From: Bathynomus jamesi
Taxonomy: Eukaryota > Arthropoda > Malacostraca > Isopoda > Cirolanidae
Assembly (NCBI GenBank): GCA_023014485.1
Contig: JAJOZX010000090.1
Location: 391,001-455,000 of the forward strand
Reading direction: 5' to 3'
Length of the DNA stretch: 64,000 nt
Under the pieces are notes generated by a model, which saw only the letters and a program-made list of their open reading frames with translations, searched no databases and had not been told where the DNA came from. Of the stretch, positions 1 to 9,719 are shown piece after piece. The position numbers and the translations under genes were made by a program. Every line of letters begins with the position of its first letter. The first letter of the stretch is position 1.

Positions 1-956
1 CAAATTTAGGGGCCAATGAAGGGTTTAAAAAAGTTTCTTCAAGGAGTAAATTCACGATCCATGCACACCAATAAAGGGTTTCCATTCATGCATGAAATAA
101 GTATATCAAAAAGAAACAAAATAAGCAATAGCCTTATATGCAAATCTCTTTGATTAAAACTGAATAAAATCACATATGGATTTCTCATCTGACTTTCTAA
201 TAAAGTACCAAATTCGAGTCTCAATCATTGTCGTTGTTATTAGAAATGTTCTCTCAGAGATTATGTTTAAATTAAAAATATTTTGGCATGCAAATTAGCT
301 CTCTCATCAAGGAAATATCTGACGCCATAAATTATCTTCTTTTAACCATTAAAGTTACCCAACATCTACATATATGTACCCCGATTTTCGCAAAAGTTGT
401 TCCTCAGACTCATTACGAATAGCGAAATTGCGAATAACGAATCATTCTTTCCCATATAAATACATGTTTTCGGGGGATGCGTTCCGGTGGCCATTTTTCA
501 GAAGGTAAGATGTTTGGATACGTTCCCATACGATACATAAAAGCAAGTATAAAACAAGATACAGACCTGTATTAGCATAGCAAGTTATGAATAACATCAA
601 TAAAATAATAAACATACTTGTACTGTACTTTTATTTCCTCAAACCACCCTCGACCTGGACTGAAAGTTTCACCACCACTGCTCTCACCTTCACCAACGAC
701 TTTCTTCCTCCTCTCGCCACAAAGACCGTGCCTTTTCTTGAATAATGGCCTGCGATACGGGCATGCTGCAGTGCGTTTGGTAGCAGGCGGAATTGCGAAT
801 TATTTTTTCCCTTATCTGGCCTTGCAAATAGCGGAATTTGGTGTCAAAAAATATATTACGTATAAGCGAAGCTACGAATATCGAAGCTATGAATGACGGG
901 GTATACCTGCATATATATATATATATACAGTATATATAGGTACTAGTTGACCCTCA
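1..956. other. No recognisable gene; possible decayed MITE
   Basis: I see no protein family here on either strand. Sequence beginning near 376 (TGTACCCCGATTTTCGC) and ending near 902 (ACGGGGTATAC) gives weakly inverted ends flanked by TA, as in pogo/Tigger-type MITEs. The match is too short to be sure. A (TA)n tract lies at about 910-928. Confidence 0.3.
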
Positions 957-964
957 CACTATTA

Positions 965-1201
965 TAGGGTTACCATACGTCCGGTTTTTCCCGGACATGT
1001 CCGGGAAATTTGAATAATTATAACATTGATTTTTGAGGCCATAACATTTGTTCTTATTTATAGATACTCAATGTAGAAGACATGTAGTACGCAGTATATA
1101 TAACACATTAATACAACGTGAGTTGATAGATACTGATACAGATACACCCCCCCCTTCTCCGGAGTGTCCTCTTTTTTGAAAGTTCAAATATGGTAACCCT
1201 A
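965..1201. mobile_element. hAT-type MITE, TIR TAGGGTTACCATA
   Basis: A 237-bp non-autonomous element with perfect 13-bp terminal inverted repeats: TAGGGTTACCATA at 965-977 and its complement at 1189-1201. The 8-bp TSD is CACTATTA. The left copy is at 957-964. The right copy is split by a later insertion into CAC (1202-1204) and TATTA (2360-2364). The interior has no coding capacity. The 8-bp TSD fits the hAT superfamily. It is older than the element at 1205-2351. Confidence 0.85.
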
Positions 1202-1204
1202 CAC

Positions 1205-2351
1205 CAGTGCCCTTCAACCTTTTTATGCCTACCGGCCACTTTTACTATTTTTATGTGAGATAAATTAGCCAACCGCCCACCAAAATTAAAAATCCAACAA
1301 ACATATATTAAAAATTATGTATGGTACATTATATATATTATATAATAAAACATTATGCATTTACCTTTAATTTAGTGAGATCCTTGTGCTTGATGCTTGG
1401 AAACTAAATTCCGAATGTTTGGCTCGAATTTAGTGAGGAACAAACGAATGTCCCCTCTTTCAGGGATTTTTAAAGCATTCCTGTTTTTGGTAAGAATGTG
1501 ATTCACAGCACTAAAACCTGATTCAACTAGGTACGAAGTAGGAAAAGCGATCAGTAATTTAAAAATCTTTTTCCACATATTGGGATATACATTTGACATC
1601 TTTTTATTTTGCCAAAGCTGCATATAACCACCGTTATTGAAATTTCCCTTGCTTTCCTCATCATGTCTGATTTCTAATAGCTCCTCTTGACATGTTACAT
1701 CAGCTTCAGTAACATTTGCAGTAAACGGGTTTACCATCCAATCATATACTTCCATGGTTAAAACATCACTGAATCGAGTTTCAAAATCCGTTTCAAGTTT
1801 ATTGAGATGATCAATAAACCTTTGTGTATCAATTGTTGTTATGTCATCCTTAATAGATAACAATTCTGGAAACTGGTGAACTTCCCTTTTTGAAAGATTG
1901 TGACTGAATAAATCCAGCTTTTCAATGAATAATGAGATAACTTTTTGGCAGTTCATGAGTGTCATATTGGCTCCTTGAAGCTGCAAATTACAATCATTGC
2001 ATTTCTTAAATATTCCTGCCAAATAACAAGCATCATTTTTTATCATTTTTAACTTTTGGCTAAGATCAACTTCATTTTGGTCTTCTAGAAACTGCACTAC
2101 GCTCTCATATAGTTCAACAAAACGAGTTAAACATGCACCCTTCGAGAGCCATCGGACCTCTGTGTGTAATAATAACCTAACAAATTGTTCATCATTGTCA
2201 TGGCACAACTGACGAAACATTCGATCATTTTTTGCATACAATATTGTAAATTTTGTTCAATTTTACAAGAATTTTATAAATTTTCTTGCCGCCCACCTAA
2301 AAGCTCAAATCGCCCACTAGTGGGCGATATCGCCCAGGTTGAAGACCGCTG
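1205..2351 (-). mobile_element. hAT element (Buster/ZBED5-like), internally deleted
   Basis: Ends are CAGTGCCCTTCAACCT at the left and, reading inward from the right, CAGCGGTCTTCAACCT. These are typical imperfect hAT inverted repeats. The flanking 8-bp TSD CCCTACAC is perfect (1197-1204 and 2352-2359). The body encodes only the C-terminal part of a transposase on the minus strand. At 1147 bp it is far shorter than an autonomous hAT, so it is a deletion derivative that kept both ends. Confidence 0.9.
1372..2241 (-). pseudogene. hAT transposase C-terminal half (ZBED5/SCAND3-like)
   Basis: An uninterrupted frame of about 289 codons without an ATG at its first codon, so it is a 5'-truncated transposase. 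Near its N-terminus is the conserved hAT stretch LLLHTEVRWLSKGACL. Near its C-terminus is the hAT dimerisation segment IAFPTSYLVESGFSAVNHIL followed by KNRNALKI. Both are typical of the ZBED5/SCAND3/FAM200 (Buster-related) family. The BED zinc finger and the N-terminal catalytic region are absent, so it cannot cut DNA alone. It fills the interior of the TSD-flanked element at 1205-2351. The intact frame suggests a fairly recent insertion. The family call rests on motif recognition and I hold it with good confidence. Confidence 0.85.
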
Positions 2352-2461
2352 CCCTACACTATTATATTAAAGAAATCTTAACCAAAATTAAGCGACTTAA
2401 TCACCAGGGCTGTAGGAAGCATTAAAAGTAATCTAAAATTAACAAGTTTATTGGAACAAAT

Positions 2462-2595
2462 GTAGTTTACGTCCCCCTGACGCAAAAGGGGACACAAACT
2501 ACACTAGGATCTTTAGGAGACATTTTTTAAAAGAATCCATCAAATGAAACGTTAAACCAACGAAAATATTACGACTTAACCTAACCAATCATCAC

Positions 2596-2647
<52 letters not shown>

Positions 2648-2802
2648 ACGATTGGTTAGGTTAAGTCGTAATATTTTCGTTAGTTTTAACGTTTTATTTG
2701 ATTAGGTATATGCAGACAAAGTTGGGAACGCAAACCACACTAAGATAATGTAGGGGAACGTAAAACAACACTAGGCACCACAGGGGGACGTACACTGCAC
2801 TT
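2462..2802. mobile_element. Hairpin-forming MITE
   Basis: Outer inverted ends read TAGTTTACGTCCCCCTG at the left and CAGGGGGACGTACACTG at the right. Nested inside is a strong inverted repeat, about 2552-2591 against 2648-2689, built from AACCTAACCAATC and its complement around a (TA)n loop. Related sequence occurs inside the GGATCACC MITEs at 6042, 15526 and 55602. I could not define a TSD. There is no coding potential. Confidence 0.65.
2598..2645. repeat. (TA)n microsatellite
   Basis: About 48 bp of uninterrupted TA dinucleotides form the loop of the surrounding inverted repeat, so the whole unit can extrude as a long cruciform. Confidence 0.95.
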
Positions 2803-2965
2803 GCTCCAGTTTATTTAACAAACCGCTATTTCAGCCTCTGTATCGGTAATTTAAGCAAAGGACCTACTATGCACAAAAAAAAGCCTACGGTCGTTACTAA
2901 AATATTCAGATTCAATGACAAATGAATTAACAACGAAGTCACTTACTCGAAGGCATATATATATA

Positions 2966-3153
2966 GACGCTGGGCTGCTGATCGGGAGGCCATGAAATTG
3001 AGTCCGGGCGAGGACTGTGTAATTTCTGACGGCTCGTGGTGGGTCGTGGTTCAAATTCCACTTCAAAATGCAGGTCTAAGGTGGAGTGACAAGCTTGACC
3101 TTTGTCAGAATTAACATTTCGGGCGGAAGTAAAACTAAGGTTAACCAAGAGGT
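2966..3153 (+). mobile_element. SINE, tRNA-Ser-like half only
   Basis: It starts inside a tRNA-like head (GACGCTGGGCTGCTGATCGG) and contains a B-box-like GGTTCAAATTCC. The body reads GGTCTAAGGTGGAGTGACAA, then GCTTGACC and a GGTTAACCAAG tail. It matches the second halves of the SINEs at 6668 and 8466 and is 5'-truncated. It sits between (TA)n tracts. Confidence 0.75.
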
Positions 3154-3184
3154 GTATATACATATATACATATATATATATATA

Positions 3185-4087
3185 CAGGGCGTCCCAAAAA
3201 AATGTATACACACTTTAAATAATTATAAAGGCAGTGTTTATTAAATTACATTTCATTTTCAAAATGTAATAGAATCCACAGACATTATTTAATTGTTTTG
3301 TCAACGCCTGTTTTCAAACTGACGTCCGTTCTGGTCCAGGCACTGCTGATAACGCGAAGCAATGGAATCGCAAACATCACGAAACATTTCGTTTGGTATT
3401 TGTGTGCATTCTCGTTCAATGGCTGCTCTCAATTCAGCGACTGTTGCAGGTTTTATAGCGTAGACTTTGTCCTTTAAGTATCCCCATAAAAAAAAGTCTA
3501 GTGGTGTGAGGTCTGGTGAACGCGGAGGGTATTCTACGAAACCCCTTCGTCCAGTCCACATCCACATCGTGCCAAGTACCACTCGCAATACTCCACTCTT
3601 CGGTCCGGATCATCTTCATTAATAGCATGGACTAATCTTGGAATGTAACTTTTCCATTGACAGCGCTTCAAAATGCGTTGGACAGACGATTCTGAAATTC
3701 CTACCTCACGACTCGCTTGCCGCACAGATTTTCTTGGACTTTGGTGATACGTTTCCAGTACTCTTTCTTGCTTTGTGGGGCTTGTCGATGTCCGTGGTCT
3801 TCCGGAACGCTTCTTGTGGACATTCTGAACAGTTCCATCGGCTTCAAACTTATCTCTAATTCGAGTGATGGTAAGTCGCGTTGGTGGATCTGTTTGAATC
3901 TCCCTCCTAAACTGTCTTTGCACTTCAACTGCGTTTTCACACTTCCAGTAGCATTTTAGAATGAATTTCCTTTGTTCAAAGCTTAGTCTGACTGCCATTA
4001 TTAATTCTAATGGGTTTAACTTGGAAAGAAAGAAACATCAATTGAGCTATCAGCTGTTTAAGTGTGTATACATTTTTTTGGGACGCC

Positions 4088-4090
<3 letters not shown>
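3185..4090 (-). mobile_element. mariner/Tc1 element, internally deleted
   Basis: A 906-bp element with near-perfect inverted ends CAGGGCGTCCCAAAAAAAT...ATTTTTTTGGGACGCCCTG, flanked by TA dinucleotides (3183-3184 and 4091-4092). TA is the mariner target. It encodes a transposase with a central deletion on the minus strand and is bordered by (TA)n on the right. Confidence 0.92.
3301..3998 (-). pseudogene. mariner-superfamily transposase with the catalytic centre deleted
   Basis: The N-terminal part runs from about 3998 to 3534, beginning [19 protein letters not shown], a helix-turn-helix domain of the DUF4817 type. It continues through a second HTH ([18 protein letters not shown]) to [15 protein letters not shown]. 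The frame then switches and jumps to the C-terminal part, about 3560 to 3301: [20 protein letters not shown], then DFFLWGYLKDKVYAIKP. The segment that should carry the first two catalytic aspartates (the FSDE and QQDGAPAH blocks) is missing, so the protein is inactive. The TIRs are intact, so it could still be mobilised by a relative. It resembles the rosa-like transposases at 39604 and 46412. Confidence 0.85.

Positions 4091-4132
<42 letters not shown>
4091..4132. repeat. (TA)n microsatellite
   Basis: Uninterrupted TA repeats between the mariner at 3185-4090 and the Merlin element at 4141-4974. Confidence 0.9.
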
Positions 4133-4138
<6 letters not shown>

Positions 4139-4302
4139 TAGGGTCTTTTCGGTTTTAGGTCCTGCATTGGATTTTTTCCATGTTTTTGGTATAGACGTAG
4201 ATTTTTACGCCGATTCCATTTCTGCAATCCGTTTCTTGGAGAAATAAACACGAAAAAAGTTATGGCCCAAAACTTGTATTCAAATATCCACCTACGAGTA
4301 TA

Positions 4303-4345
4303 CTTAACCTAACCTAACCTACCCAAACCTAACCTAACCTAACCT
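4303..4345. repeat. Interstitial CCTAA (TTAGG-type) telomeric repeat
   Basis: Seven to eight copies of CCTAA with one imperfect unit (CCTACCCAAACCTAA) lie directly before the first codon of the Merlin frame. TTAGG is the ancestral arthropod telomere unit. Because the block lies inside a TSD-flanked transposon it is not a chromosome end. Telomerase-mediated filling of a double-strand break is one explanation. Confidence 0.85.
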
Positions 4346-4801
4346 ATGTTCGCGCTGCGAAAAAAACACGTTGGAAGGCAGTTTCCTGAACAGTGGGTGT
4401 TCGGCGGAGTATGCCGCGAAACCAATGAAGTATTTATGTACGCTATTCCGAATCGTTCGTGTCAAACGCTGGAAGCATGCATCAAAGCATGCATTCGACC
4501 GGGAACGACGATAATGAGCGACAAATGGAAAGCGTATGAATGCATCGAACGGCTCGAAGGGTACAACTTCAGTCACAAAACAGTGAACCACAGCGAAAAC
4601 TTCGTGGACCCTTCAACTGGAGCACACACGCAACGGATAGAGTCGACGTGGAACCAACTCAAACGCGGTAACAAGCGCCGGTGTGGTACGCACCGTTCCT
4701 TGATCGACTCGTATCTCTGCGAGTTTCTCTGGCGTCGCCGACACGCAGGCAAAGATCTAGTGCGCCAAATGCCGAATGATATTGCGCAGTTTGGCAAGTA
4801 G
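4346..4801 (+). pseudogene. Merlin transposase, N-terminally truncated (ISXO2-like DDE domain)
   Basis: An open frame of 151 codons begins at an ATG immediately after the CCTAA block. It contains QWVFGGVCRETNEVFMYAIP, then MSDKWKAYECI (second catalytic Asp) and HTQRIESTWNQLKRGNKRRC with the catalytic Glu. It ends with the usual SLIDSYLCEFLWRRRH stretch. These are hallmarks of the IS1595/ISXO2-like fold used by Merlin. The N-terminal domain and the first catalytic Asp, expected just before FALRKKHVGRQ, are missing, so it should be inactive. The 3' TIR begins shortly after the stop. I am confident of the family; whether the ATG is used is unknown. Confidence 0.85.
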
Positions 4802-4982
4802 CAAACTTTGGTTTGTGTTCTGGAAACCTGTAAACGTAATAAACTTGAACATAACTTTTTTCGTGTTTATTTCTCCAAGAAACGGATTGCGGAAATGGAA
4901 TCAGCGTAAAAATCTACGTCTACACCAAAAATTAAAAAAAAAATCCAATGCCAGACCTAAAACCGAAAAGATCCTTAAAATA

Positions 4983-6033
4983 ATCAAACTTAATTTAGCT
5001 GCATAATAGAAGCCATCATAAAGACCATTTCGGTCAACAACAAAATAAAATAAATAAAACAAACAAAACAAAAACTGTTTCAGAGAAACTTAAACATAAC
5101 TTTTGGGTACGAAGATCAAGATCGAAATGTTCACAGTCTTGAGGGTGGGCACAAAAAGTCCTTTTGCATGAAAAACAAGGGCAACATACAGATATGCTGT
5201 AATTTCACCACACAGGGACTTTGTTTGTGGCCACTCTTACAAAATTTAAGAGCCAACTGTTCAGTATAAAAGCTAAGATAAACTAAAGCCAAGAAATCAA
5301 ATGTCCCCTCACTCAAAACTCACCCACTGTTCTAGACTCGCTACTTATTTGAATTCCAATAATCTGACGTTTGTTTCTATAATTTACAAAATATCAGCAA
5401 TAAAGAATTTTAACTTATAATAAGCCAATTACAAAATTTCTCCAAAAAGTTACATAAATAATTTCATACTTAATCTTTACAAATTATTTATTTATCAAAT
5501 TTTCTTACTTATTTTTACAATACTATATTCTACGTTTAAAATTCTTGGGTTAACTCTACAAATGTTGTTGCGCTATTTTTAATCTGACTCTGCCCAAAAC
5601 AGAACTCCAAATTCTATCTTTAACATAGTTCTCTTTACAGGGAAAGGTTTTATAAAAACAATAGGTAAGGCTTTACTAATTAATTAAACACTTATTTTAA
5701 CCGTTCCGGGAATAAGTTAAACACAATACTCTGTCGGCCTTGACCTAGCATAGAGATTTTTCCACCACTATTTGAGACAACCCTAACGAAAAAGTCGGCG
5801 ACCCCAAAGTATGGCACGTAAACCAAACATAACAAGAACAGTTTAACTTTACCAAAGCCCAATTTGCACAGTATACTTGGGTGTTCTTAGTGGTGTCTAA
5901 GTCTGGCTTGACCTAACTCAAAATTTTAGGGTGGTCTTAAAATTTCCCTTACAAGGTCTGCGCATAGATGTTACGAGACTTTCAAAATATTTTGTAGTTT
6001 TTCGCAGACTCCCATACATCAATAATGTGCCTT
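4983..6033. other. No recognisable gene
   Basis: AT-rich sequence without coherent coding signal on either strand, a TIR pair or a known repeat. Short frames near 5131-5316 show no family resemblance. Confidence 0.5.
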
Positions 6034-6041
6034 AAAAGATT

Positions 6042-6244
6042 GGATCACCTGAAGATCAGGGCCCCCATGTATTCTTGTTTTTTTCTTTACAGTACCATTT
6101 ATAATAATAAATTAAATTGAATGCCCGGTTAGGTCAACTGTACGCCCTTGACGATTGGTTAGGTTAAGTCGTAATGTTTTCGTTAGTTTTAACGAAGATA
6201 TCATTCGGTAATTGAGACTGGAGGCCCTGATCTTCAGGTGATCC
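6042..6244. mobile_element. MITE, TIR GGATCACCTGAAGATCAGG (copy 1)
   Basis: A 203-bp element with inverted ends GGATCACCTGAAGATCAGG at the left and CCTGATCTTCAGGTGATCC at the right. A perfect 8-bp TSD, AAAAGATT, lies at 6034-6041 and 6245-6252. The interior holds GGTTAGGTTAAGTCG and TTTTCGTTAGTTTTAACG, shared with the hairpin of the MITE at 2462-2802. No coding capacity. An 8-bp TSD fits hAT-like mobilisation. Confidence 0.9.
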
Positions 6245-6667
6245 AAAAGATTAATCTCATTACGCAGTACTATCAATTACATCAAAGTATCTTTACGTTC
6301 ATACGAGAGATGCAACCTCATACGGAATGAAGTACGTAAGCAAGCACCTTCAATCAACAAATTTAGGACGATACATAAATGGTTCACTTACTTTCACGCA
6401 GCCTCCTTTTCAAAAGTGAACTTATTGAGGTTTCTGCGTGTGATTATAGATGCGTAAACTATTTCCGAATTGTAGGATAGTGTTGCCAGACATACAAAAG
6501 GTGTGTCATATGTAGGTACAAAACATATTCTCCAACCACATCCATACAAATCGAATGCAGGATAAATTCACGATATATCTGGTAACTTGGTAACCTGATA
6601 CAATAAAAGTTCCTTGTGTCAGTCTCTCTTCACATGAAGGTCAAGGTCCATATATATATACAGGGTG

Positions 6668-6965
6668 GTATATTCGGTGGTGTAGTGGTTAGCGTCGCTG
6701 ACTACGAATCCATCGGTCCCGGGTTCGAGACCCGGTGACGGCAGCCGGCGGCGCGCAGCAAAACCCAGCTGTTCATCCTTCCACACAATAAAAAAATAAA
6801 GTGGTTGGTAGATAAATGGGTACCCTGTGTGGCCTAGTGGTTAAGACGCTGGGCTGCTGATGGGGCGTGGTTCGTATTCCACGTTTAAACCGTAGGTCTA
6901 AGGTGGAGTGAAAAGTTTGACCTTCGTCAGAATGAACAATTTTGGGTGGAAGCTAACTAAAGGTT
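6668..6965 (+). mobile_element. Two-headed tRNA-derived SINE (copy 1)
   Basis: The first head, about 6676-6745, has an A-box-like TGGTGTAGTGGTTAGCG, an arginine-tRNA-like anticodon region CTGACTACGAATCC, and a T arm CCGGGTTCGAGACCCGG. The second head, about 6828-6885, has TGGCCTAGTGGTTAAGACGC and CTGGGCTGCTGAT, like serine tRNA, then GGTTCG. A common body (GGTCTAAGGTGGAGTGA) and a tail follow, ending at (TA)n. The similarities to tRNA-Arg and tRNA-Ser were judged by eye. The polymerase III boxes make a SINE the best reading rather than working tRNA genes. Confidence 0.8.
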
Positions 6966-6966
6966 G

Positions 6967-7004
<38 letters not shown>

Positions 7005-7188
7005 TATATCAGTGGTGATAGAAAAAAATCGAAAACGTTTTATCACTTTAATTCGTGTTGGACCATAATCGTACAAAAAAAATTCTGTTTTTTTCCAGTG
7101 GAACAATTGTTCTAAATCGTTCCTTACATTAGACATTATTCAGTCGTTTCATTTTCATAAAAAAGATTCAGGTTTTACTACTTTTTTA

Positions 7189-7520
7189 ATGCAGGAAGGA
7201 GGGGCCAAGGGCAAATGCCCGCAAAAGCGCCTCCCCCCTCCCCATAGAAGAAGAAGAGAGCCACAATCAAGGTCCGAGGTTTTTGGGATGCCTAGACACT
7301 CTGCGTTTGAAAGATGGGAGGTCATGGATAGGAGGAAAGATGGATTGAAGAAGATTGTTCCAGAGTTGACCGGTTGTGTAGATGAAAGATTGAAAATACC
7401 GATTAACCCTTGCGTTAGAGAGTTGGACAGAAAAGGAATGAGAAAGTGTAGAAAGTCTGATGCTGCGTGCTCTCCTTAAAGGAGGAAGCATGCAATTAGA
7501 AAGTTCAGAAGAGCAATGTT
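7189..7520 (-). pseudogene. LINE ORF2 C-terminal tail and 3' UTR
   Basis: Read on the minus strand, about 7500 to 7267 encodes SVQLSNARVNRYFQSFI, then LWNNLLQSIFP and SFKRRVSRHPKNLGP. This is the typical C-terminal tail of jockey/RTE-like non-LTR retrotransposon polymerases. The downstream 3' UTR includes GGGCATTTGCCC and CCTTCCTGCAT, and the same tail recurs on the plus strand near 12675-12706. It is 5'-truncated, as usual for target-primed reverse transcription. A plus-strand frame across 7189-7479 is its antisense shadow. Confidence 0.7.
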
Positions 7521-7558
7521 CAATATGTCCGTTATACGAAGCTCACAAGTATTAAGTA

Positions 7559-7562
<4 letters not shown>

Positions 7563-7635
<73 letters not shown>
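7563..7635. repeat. (TA)n(TG)n compound microsatellite
   Basis: About 50 bp of TA followed by about 24 bp of TG dinucleotides. Confidence 0.95.
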
Positions 7636-7867
7636 CTGTGTAAAAAAAAATCTACTTGAATTAAAAGTAGGAAAAGAAGAAATTTGGTGAGTAAATATGA
7701 TCATAAATGTCTCCTGAAATAGACATGGTGGAAAATAAAAACTTTCTTCACAATAAAAGTCTTCCTCGCTCGCAAAATGTTTCCCTTCACAATTTTAGCA
7801 TTATTGGAGTAAGAGACCCATTCCCAAATTAAAATGCTGCCTTTTTTCAGTGTTTTAACGTTAGAGA

Positions 7868-8107
7868 CAGTGGTGGGCAAAAAGTAATCGGTTACAAATA
7901 AACATTACTGATGTCTGAAAAGTAATTAAAAGTATAAAGTAGAAATTACTTCCCTGGATTAATTATATTATAATTAAGTAGAAATTACTTCTCTGGATTA
8001 ATTATATTATAATTAATCCAGAGAAGTAATTTCTACTTTATACTTTTAGTTACTTTTCAGACATCAGTAATTTTTATTTGTAATCGATTACTTTTTGCCC
8101 ACCACTG
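7868..8107. mobile_element. Palindromic hAT-type MITE, TIR CAGTGGTGGGCAAAAAGTAA
   Basis: A 240-bp element whose halves are inverted copies: CAGTGGTGGGCAAAAAGTAA at the left and its complement ending CCCACCACTG at the right. Central direct and inverted repeats contain TCTGGATTAATTATATTATAA. The flanks GTTAGAGA (7860-7867) and GCTTAGAGA (8108-8116) form an 8-bp TSD with one inserted base. The TIR is typical of hAT MITEs. Confidence 0.85.
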
Positions 8108-8465
8108 GCTTAGAGATATAAGGTAAAATGTACACAAAAACAAAAACATTCGTTCATTCACGAATATTTGTTTTTGGTTAAAGAATATTAAACATATTCA
8201 AATTTATTACAAATATTAAAATATTCAGATTAACGCATCGTACGAATGATCAAAGGCTTGGGTAGCTTGGTGGATACAGTCAAAGCACCAGAGCCCGTGA
8301 TTTCTCTCCAGGGCCTTGACCAATGACCAGTCTCGGTCCAGCTATTGAAACTGCGAATGGGTGACTGGTAATTTTTGTAGATCATAGTTTGAAAGTCATA
8401 TTAAATTGTAGGTTAATTTATATATATATATATATATACACACACTGTATAGGCCTATATATATA

Positions 8466-8806
8466 TGTTGCAATGTGGTTAGCATTGCTGACTACGAATC
8501 CATCGGCCACGGGTTCGATTCCTGCCGACGACAGGCGGCGCGCAGCTAACCCAGCTGTTCATAGTTTCACACAATAAAAGTTGGTTGGTAGATAAATGGG
8601 TACCCTGGGTAGCCTAGTGGTTAAGACGCTGGGCTGCTGATCGGGCAAGGACTTTGTAATTTCTGACTACCCGTAGTGGGTCGTGGTTCGAATTCCACGT
8701 TAAGCTGTAGGTCTAAGGTGGAGCAATAAGCTTGACTTTCGTCAGGATGAACAATTCGGGCGGAAGCAAAACCAAGGTTAAACCAAGGTTAACCAAGATT
8801 ATATAT
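8466..8806 (+). mobile_element. Two-headed tRNA-derived SINE (copy 2)
   Basis: Same architecture as 6668-6965. The first head has TGTGGTTAGCATTGCTGACTA and GGGTTCGATTCC. The second has TAGCCTAGTGGTTAAGACGC, CTGGGCTGCTGATCGGGC and GGTTCGAATTCC. The body is GGTCTAAGGTGGAGCAA and the tail contains two GGTTAACCAAG-like units. It retains a segment of the second head (AAGGACTTTGTAATTTCTGA) that copy 1 lost. It lies between (TA)n tracts. Confidence 0.82.
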
Positions 8807-8819
8807 ACACACTTGTATA

Positions 8820-9430
8820 TTGGGTGTGATAAAAGTCCATTACCATATGAAATTATTCTTTATTTATGAAGATAATAAATGTTCAAACTGCATGCCATTC
8901 ATGAGCTGTTAAATGTTAATTCGATCACGTAAGTTACACTGAACGTCCTTGTCTGGTGAACCACCGATTTTAAATGTCCCCAGAGGAGAGGAAGAAGTCC
9001 ATCGGGGATAAATCTGGACTCCTTGGAGGCCATTCCACTGGAAACGGCGTCCAATTTACCCCCATTGCAAATTAATTATTATCAACCAACCATGCCCGAA
9101 CAATTCGTATGTAATTGGCTGGAGCCCCATCTTGCTGAAACCAAACGTTCATTCGGGCTTGCAGAGGCATTTCATCCAAATAAGTTTGTGAGAACTCTTC
9201 TAGCATTGATAAGTACGTGTCACCGTTTACATTTCCTTAAAGTATGGTCCCAAAAGTACGTCGCCATGAATAGCACTCCACGCCATAATCCTTGAATCGA
9301 TCGGAGCACGTATATCTTCAGTCCAATGTGGATTATCATCGCTCCAGTATCGGAAAGTATGGCGACTGACGATGCCATTTAGGTGAAAATATGCCTCGTC
9401 AGTGAAAAAATTATCGGAGAGAAGTGTGGG
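8820..9430 (-). pseudogene. rosa-like mariner transposase remnant
   Basis: A TIR-like start, TTGGGTGTGATAAAAGTCC, lies at about 8820. Reading the minus strand from about 9415 gives FFTDEAYFHLNG (first catalytic Asp), then TFRYWSDDNPHWTEDI, MAWSAIHGDVLLGPYF, NGDTYLSMLEE and QQDGAPAN (second Asp), with several frame breaks. The order of blocks matches the better-preserved transposases at 39604 and 46412. Its right end is replaced by a Tc1 tail in the opposite orientation. It is not functional. Confidence 0.72.
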
Positions 9431-9497
9431 TTGTGGATGCGGTTAGTGCAACATCTGCGTAGTTTGATGTTCATGAACTTGAAGTTTTACCATAGAA

Positions 9498-9653
9498 CCG
9501 ATAGAAAATCTTTGGAATATTGCTAAGCAGAAGGTTCAAAAGCGTAAACCAGGAACAATTAGTGAACTGAAGAGGTGGCAACCGATAACTACAGAAGAAT
9601 GCAAGAGGCTTGTAGACTCGATTCCACGTCGATTAGAGGCAACAATCAACTAA
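9498..9653 (+). pseudogene. Tc1-like transposase C-terminal tail
   Basis: An open stretch reads PIENLWNIAKQKVQKRKPG, then ISELKRW and CKRLVDSIPRRLEATIN before a stop. This is the characteristic end of Tc1-family transposases. Only about 52 codons survive. It abuts the minus-strand rosa-like remnant, so the two are either nested or joined by a deletion. Confidence 0.75.
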
Positions 9654-9719
9654 GGTTGGACCAACTGAATATTAAGACGCAGTTAAAAAGTCTTTGATAC
9701 AATACTCAATAAACATAAT

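Larger units (their letters stand above)
4141..4974 (+). mobile_element. Merlin DNA transposon, deleted
   Basis: Inverted ends of about 120 bp start GGGTCTTTTCGGTTTTAGG at the left and, reading inward from the right, GGATCTTTTCGGTTTTAGG. A perfect 8-bp TSD, TTAAAATA, lies at 4133-4140 and 4975-4982. Merlin elements (related to bacterial IS1016/IS1595) make 8-9 bp TSDs and encode an ISXO2-type DDE transposase, part of which is present at 4346-4801. The left interior contains telomere-type repeats in place of the 5' half of the gene. Confidence 0.88.

Noticed and set aside
4303..4345. A chromosome end
   Set aside because: The block is 43 bp long and internal to a Merlin element with a perfect TSD.
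6676..6745. Possible tRNA-Arg gene
   Set aside because: The acceptor stem is not closed and the same sequence recurs at 8466 fused to a second tRNA-like head and a common body, so it is a SINE head.
7189..7479. Plus-strand open frame of 96 codons
   Set aside because: The minus strand encodes a recognisable LINE C-terminus; the plus frame is its shadow and has no family resemblance.
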